A stretch of DNA of 8,583 bases from an uncultured Agathobacter sp. GTDB taxonomy: Bacteria; Bacillota; Clostridia; Lachnospirales; Lachnospiraceae. Below, piece by piece: positions 5,889 to 8,583 of this stretch. The stretch covers positions 1 to 8,583 of the forward strand of contig CAKRKX010000092.1 in the NCBI GenBank assembly GCA_934358675.1. Direction: 5' to 3'. The notes under the pieces were generated by a model that saw only the letters and a list, made by a program, of their open reading frames with translations, did not search any database and was not told where the DNA came from. Both the position numbers and the translations under genes were made by a program. Every line of letters starts with the position of its first letter. Within the stretch, counting starts at the first letter, position 1.

Positions 5889-6448
5889 AGAAGGAGCACG
5901 CGCTGTGCCTGCCTGTATTTTATTTCAGTATAAGTTCCGGCATCCTATAAATTTTGTGCTAGTCATCCAGAATTACGAATTTTCCGCAGTTTCATTTTCG
6001 CATTTTTTTATGATTTATGTCCGCCAAAGTTTGGACAATTCTGAAGACGTCTGTTCGCCGAGACACAGAATGCGTCCGAGTGATTTCGTGTCTGCCTTAA
6101 TGGACGTCTGAAGGAAACGTGCCGCCGCTGGGACAACTGTTTGAAGCACACAGCATAGAGGCGTTCCGATGCACATGAAGCGAGTTTTGTCCGCGGCGGC
6201 TCATATCGACTTCCTGAGGATGTCCATTTAGGCAGACTAGAAATTGCGAGCGCATCTGTGTCCGGCGGACACCGCCACGGAATGGTTCAAACGTTGTCGT
6301 ACACAAAAATTATGCGAAAATAAAACTGCTGGAAAATTCAGCAATTCTGTCTGAAATCGCAGCAAAATTTATAGGATGCCGGAACTTATCAAATAGATTA
6401 AAATATCAGGCAGGCACATGCGAGAAACGAGATAATATAGGAGATTTG
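5874..6448. repeat. Giant imperfect palindrome: MITE-like element or structured leader RNA
   Basis: Nested complementary blocks fold this whole gap into one long irregular hairpin centred near 6161: 5874-5886/6436-6448 (13 of 13), 5905-5915/6407-6417 (11 of 11), 5930-5956/6363-6389 (27 of 27), 5968-5974/6343-6349 (7 of 7), 5977-5985/6331-6339 (9 of 9), 5986-6003/6312-6329 (17 of 18), CACAGA/TCTGTG 6064-6069/6255-6260, 6090-6105/6222-6237 (15 of 16), GCCGCCGC/GCGGCGGC 6121-6128/6193-6200, and GCAT/ATGC 6153-6156/6169-6172. The coordinate sums of the pairs stay within 12,315-12,327, so the arms are collinear with only small insertions. Local hairpins are also present (GTGTCC-GGC-GGACAC, 6258-6272; CCAAA-G-TTTGG, 6024-6034). 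Neither strand has a credible gene. It could be an aged palindromic MITE, or a folded RNA made from the promoter at 5861-5888. Confidence 0.85.
6439..6443 (+). promoter_or_regulatory. dus ribosome binding site inside the palindrome end
   Basis: AGGAG lies 6 bases before the ATG at 6450. It is part of the right terminal repeat of the palindrome (6436-6448), whose exact complement is at 5874-5886. In a transcript starting near 5895 the left partner is absent, so the site would be free. In a longer read-through transcript it could be paired. Confidence 0.7.
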
Positions 6449-6449
6449 T

Positions 6450-7364
6450 ATGCAATTTTATTTGGCTCCGTTAGAAGGAATTACGGGATATATTGTGCGA
6501 AATGCCTTCGCGCATCACTTCCCGTACATTGATAAATATTTTACGCCATTTTTTCCGGCAGCAAAGAAGATGAATAAGAAGATCGTGCGGGATCTGATTC
6601 CGGAGAACAATCCGGGCATCACACTTGTTCCGCAACTGATGCTAAACGATGCCGAGGATCTGCGGATGATGGGGCAGCAGTTGGAACAGATGGGATTTAC
6701 GACGGTGAATCTGAACTGCGGCTGTCCGTCGGGAACAGTCGTAGCGAAGAACCGGGGCGCGGGAATTTTGAAAGATCCGGATGAACTGGATCGTTTCCTG
6801 GAAAATGCATTTGATATCTGCCCGCTTTCCATCTCCGTGAAGACAAGGATCGGCATGGAGAGCGAGGATGAGTGGGAGAGAATTTGTGAGATCTATGCGA
6901 GATATCCGATGGAAGAGTTGATCGTGCATCCGCGTGTGCGAAGCGATTTCTACAGCAATATGCCGAGACTTGATGCGTTTGCATATGCGGTGAAGAAGAT
7001 CAAAGTGCCGCTCTGCTACAATGGGGACATCAATACGGTGGAGGATTATGAGCGGATACATACGCTTTTTCCGTCGGTGGAGAGCGTGATGATCGGAAGA
7101 GGACTTCTGGCAGATCCGGGGCTTGTCAGGGAGATTAAGGGGAAGCCGAAGCCGACAAAACAGCAAATCCGTGCGTTTCATGACGAGATCGTGCAGGGGT
7201 ATACGGACATCTTTTCGGGCGATAAGGATGTCGTGGGACATATGAAGGAACTGTGGTTTTATCTGATTACGCTTTTTCCGGAGAAAAGAGACTGCTTAAA
7301 AAAGATCCAGAAATGTCACGATATGGTGGAGTATCGACTGATAGTACAGCAAATATTATCATAG
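6450..7364 (+). CDS. dus: tRNA-dihydrouridine synthase
   Basis: This 304-residue FMN enzyme reduces uridine in the D-loop of tRNAs to dihydrouridine using NAD(P)H. The TIM-barrel signatures are in order: APLEGIT near the N-terminus (6-12), NLNCGCPSGTVVAKNRGAGIL (87-107) with the likely catalytic Cys92, SVKTRIG (129-135), VHPR (159-162), YNGDI (190-194) and the phosphate-binding MIGRGLLADP (214-223). The C-terminal helical part (about 236-304) is the usual tRNA-binding domain. Length is slightly short but within family range. The ATG is supported by AGGAG at 6439-6443 and by APLEGIT beginning right behind it, as in relatives. It probably belongs to the transcript from 5861-5888. Which uridine position it modifies cannot be told from the sequence. 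Confidence 0.95.
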   Translation: MQFYLAPLEGITGYIVRNAFAHHFPYIDKYFTPFFPAAKKMNKKIVRDLIPENNPGITLVPQLMLNDAEDLRMMGQQLEQMGFTTVNLNCGCPSGTVVAKNRGAGILKDPDELDRFLENAFDICPLSISVKTRIGMESEDEWERICEIYARYPMEELIVHPRVRSDFYSNMPRLDAFAYAVKKIKVPLCYNGDINTVEDYERIHTLFPSVESVMIGRGLLADPGLVREIKGKPKPTKQQIRAFHDEIVQGYTDIFSGDKDVVGHMKELWFYLITLFPEKRDCLKKIQKCHDMVEYRLIVQQILS

Positions 7365-7390
7365 ACTTTTTTCACAAAGTTATGTAAAAT
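7362..7390 (+). promoter_or_regulatory. Candidate promoter of thyA-dfr
   Basis: TAGACT (7362-7367, 4 of 6), a 17-base spacer and TAAAAT (7385-7390, 5 of 6) precede thyA by about 80 bases. The -35 box overlaps the dus stop codon (7362-7364). A leader of about 75 bases would result. No terminator separates dus from thyA, so read-through transcription is also possible. Confidence 0.45.
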
Positions 7391-7469
7391 AAAGGCTTAG
7401 GGGATTTATCCTGCTTTTGGAGATAAAAAAGAATCAATCGAAGAGAAATAAAGAAGGCGAGGAAACGCA

Positions 7470-8318
7470 GTGAGTTTAGCAGACAAGATATTTGTAAATA
7501 TGTGTCACGATATACTGGAGAACGGAACGAGCACTGAGGGCGAGAAAGTCCGCCCGCATTGGGAGGACGGAACGAGTGCATACACGATCAAGAAGTTCGG
7601 TGTCGTCAACCGTTATGATCTGTCGAAGGAATTTCCGGCGATCACGCTTCGAAAGACCGCGATCAAGACCTGTACGGAGGAAATGCTTTGGATCTGGCAG
7701 AGAAAATCCAACAATATCCATGATTTAAAGAGTACTGTCTGGGATGAGTGGGCGGATGAGAACGGCTCGATCGGCAAGGCGTACGGTTATCAGCTTGCGC
7801 AGAAGCATCAGTATAAAGAAGGCATGATGGATCAGGTGGATCGAGTGATCTACGATCTGAAGAACAATCCGTTCAGCCGCAGAATTCTGACGAATATCTA
7901 TGTGCACCAGGATCTGCATGAGATGAATCTGTATCCTTGTGCCTACAGTATGACGTTTAATGTGACGCAGAAAAAAGGCGATGATAAGCTGACGCTCAAT
8001 GCGATCTTAAATCAGCGCTCGCAGGATGTGTTGGCGGCGAACAACTGGAATGTGTGCCAGTATGCGGTGCTTATGCATATGCTTGCGCAGGTATGCGATA
8101 TGCAGGTGGGCGAACTGGTGCATGTGATTGCCGATGCGCATATTTATGACCGCCATGTGCCGATCATCAAGGAACTGATCACAAGAGAGCAGCATCCGGC
8201 ACCGAAGTTTTGGCTGAATCCAGAGATCAAGGATTTCTACCAGTTTACAACCGATGATATCAAGGTTACGGACTATGTAACCGGTCCGCAGATTAAAAAT
8301 ATACCAATTGCTATTTAA
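7470..8318 (+). CDS. thyA: Thymidylate synthase
   Basis: This 282-residue cytoplasmic enzyme methylates dUMP to dTMP with 5,10-methylene-tetrahydrofolate, releasing dihydrofolate. The catalytic Cys157 is in LYPCAYS (155-160). NQRSQDVLAANNWN (181-194) carries the phosphate/dUMP-binding Arg183 and Asp186 and the base-recognising Asn194. HIYDRH (224-229) supplies the ribose-binding His and Tyr. The C-terminus closes with GPQIKNIPIAI, the mobile tail of the family. The start is GTG at 7470, chosen because GAGG (7459-7462) is 7 bases upstream and MSLADKIFVNMC is the usual N-terminus of this subgroup. The next in-frame ATG (7500) would cut it. The dihydrofolate reductase gene follows after 27 bases and regenerates the cofactor, so the two form an operon. 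Confidence 0.97.
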   Translation: MSLADKIFVNMCHDILENGTSTEGEKVRPHWEDGTSAYTIKKFGVVNRYDLSKEFPAITLRKTAIKTCTEEMLWIWQRKSNNIHDLKSTVWDEWADENGSIGKAYGYQLAQKHQYKEGMMDQVDRVIYDLKNNPFSRRILTNIYVHQDLHEMNLYPCAYSMTFNVTQKKGDDKLTLNAILNQRSQDVLAANNWNVCQYAVLMHMLAQVCDMQVGELVHVIADAHIYDRHVPIIKELITREQHPAPKFWLNPEIKDFYQFTTDDIKVTDYVTGPQIKNIPIAI

Positions 8319-8345
8319 AATGTTCCAAGGGAGGACAGCAAAGTT

Positions 8346-8583
8346 ATGAATCTTATTGCAGCAGTTGATCGCAACTGGGCGATCGGTAAGAACAATGAAT
8401 TGTTAGTACGCATTCCGATGGATCAGAAGTTCTTTCGGGAGACAACCACGGGTAAAGTCGTCGTGATGGGGCGGAGGACCTTAGAGAGTTTTCCGAATGG
8501 TCTTCCGCTGAAAAACCGCACAAATATCGTGTTGACACACAACCCGAATTATGCGGTAGGGGGTGCCATCATCGTTCATTCAC
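8346..8583 (+). CDS. folA: Dihydrofolate reductase, N-terminal part (cut by window end)
   Basis: The first 79 residues of a DHFR are present; the frame runs open into the window edge, and a full protein would be about 160 residues. It reduces dihydrofolate to tetrahydrofolate with NADPH, recycling the product of the adjacent thymidylate synthase. MNLIAAVDRNWAIGKNNELL matches the family start with its W-x-IG loop. The likely catalytic acid is Asp26 in IPMDQKFF. VVVMGRRTLESFP (38-50) is the NADPH-binding segment, and KNRTNIVLT follows. GGGAGG (8329-8334) lies 11 bases before the ATG, a slightly long spacing. It is translated right behind thyA. Confidence 0.95.
   Translation, partial: MNLIAAVDRNWAIGKNNELLVRIPMDQKFFRETTTGKVVVMGRRTLESFPNGLPLKNRTNIVLTHNPNYAVGGAIIVHS

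Noticed and set aside
5905..6306. Two ~68-69-codon open frames, plus strand 5905-6111 and minus strand 6097-6306, inside the palindrome
   Set aside because: No ribosome binding site, arbitrary composition, and both lie within complementary arms whose symmetry explains the sequence better than coding does.
7371..7390. TTCACA to TAAAAT as a thyA promoter
   Set aside because: The spacer is only 8 bases; TAGACT at 7362 with a 17-base spacer is the better partner.
1..8583. CRISPR array, transposase gene, toxin-antitoxin or phage-defence genes
   Set aside because: No regularly spaced direct repeats and no protein with such motifs was found on either strand; the remaining open frames are shadows of the genes listed.

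Overview
The window looks like chromosomal DNA of a gut- or rumen-type Lachnospiraceae (Firmicutes, former Clostridium cluster XIVa). This is inferred from strong AGGAGG-type ribosome binding sites, mid-range base composition, a domain-swapped GH3 glycosidase of the kind known from Butyrivibrio/Ruminococcus, and thyA and dihydrofolate reductase genes of Firmicutes type. No species name is claimed.

Layout. Bases 1-72 hold a tRNA-Gly(GCC) that lacks only its first base. Behind it (73-450) is a gene-free stretch with a strong terminator, a degenerate second copy of the tRNA 3' end followed by its own different terminator, and a third terminator-like hairpin. Bases 588-2484 and 2500-5046 form a small carbohydrate cluster: an AraC-family regulator, then, after a 142-base regulatory gap, an alpha/beta-hydrolase esterase and a GH3 glycosidase 15 bases apart. 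The GH3 protein has its sandwich and FnIII domains in front of its catalytic barrel. Neither enzyme has a signal peptide, so both should act in the cytoplasm, probably removing acyl groups and sugars from imported plant-derived oligosaccharides or glycosides. No transporter lies in the window.

A DedA/TVP38-type membrane protein gene (5054-5740, minus strand) converges on the GH3 gene with only 7 bases between the stop codons. It has a near-consensus promoter of its own. From 6450 the plus strand carries a tRNA-dihydrouridine synthase, then thymidylate synthase and a dihydrofolate reductase cut off by the window end. The last two form the classic folate/dTMP pair: ThyA oxidises methylene-tetrahydrofolate to dihydrofolate and DHFR reduces it again.

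The most notable object is the 709-base gap between the membrane protein gene and dus. It contains a giant irregular palindrome of about 575 bp (5874-6448), made of at least ten nested complementary blocks around a centre near 6161. Its left end overlaps the -10 box of a good promoter and its right end holds the dus ribosome binding site. It is either an old palindromic (MITE-like) mobile element that became the dus promoter region, or a very long folded leader/non-coding RNA. The sequence alone cannot decide between them.
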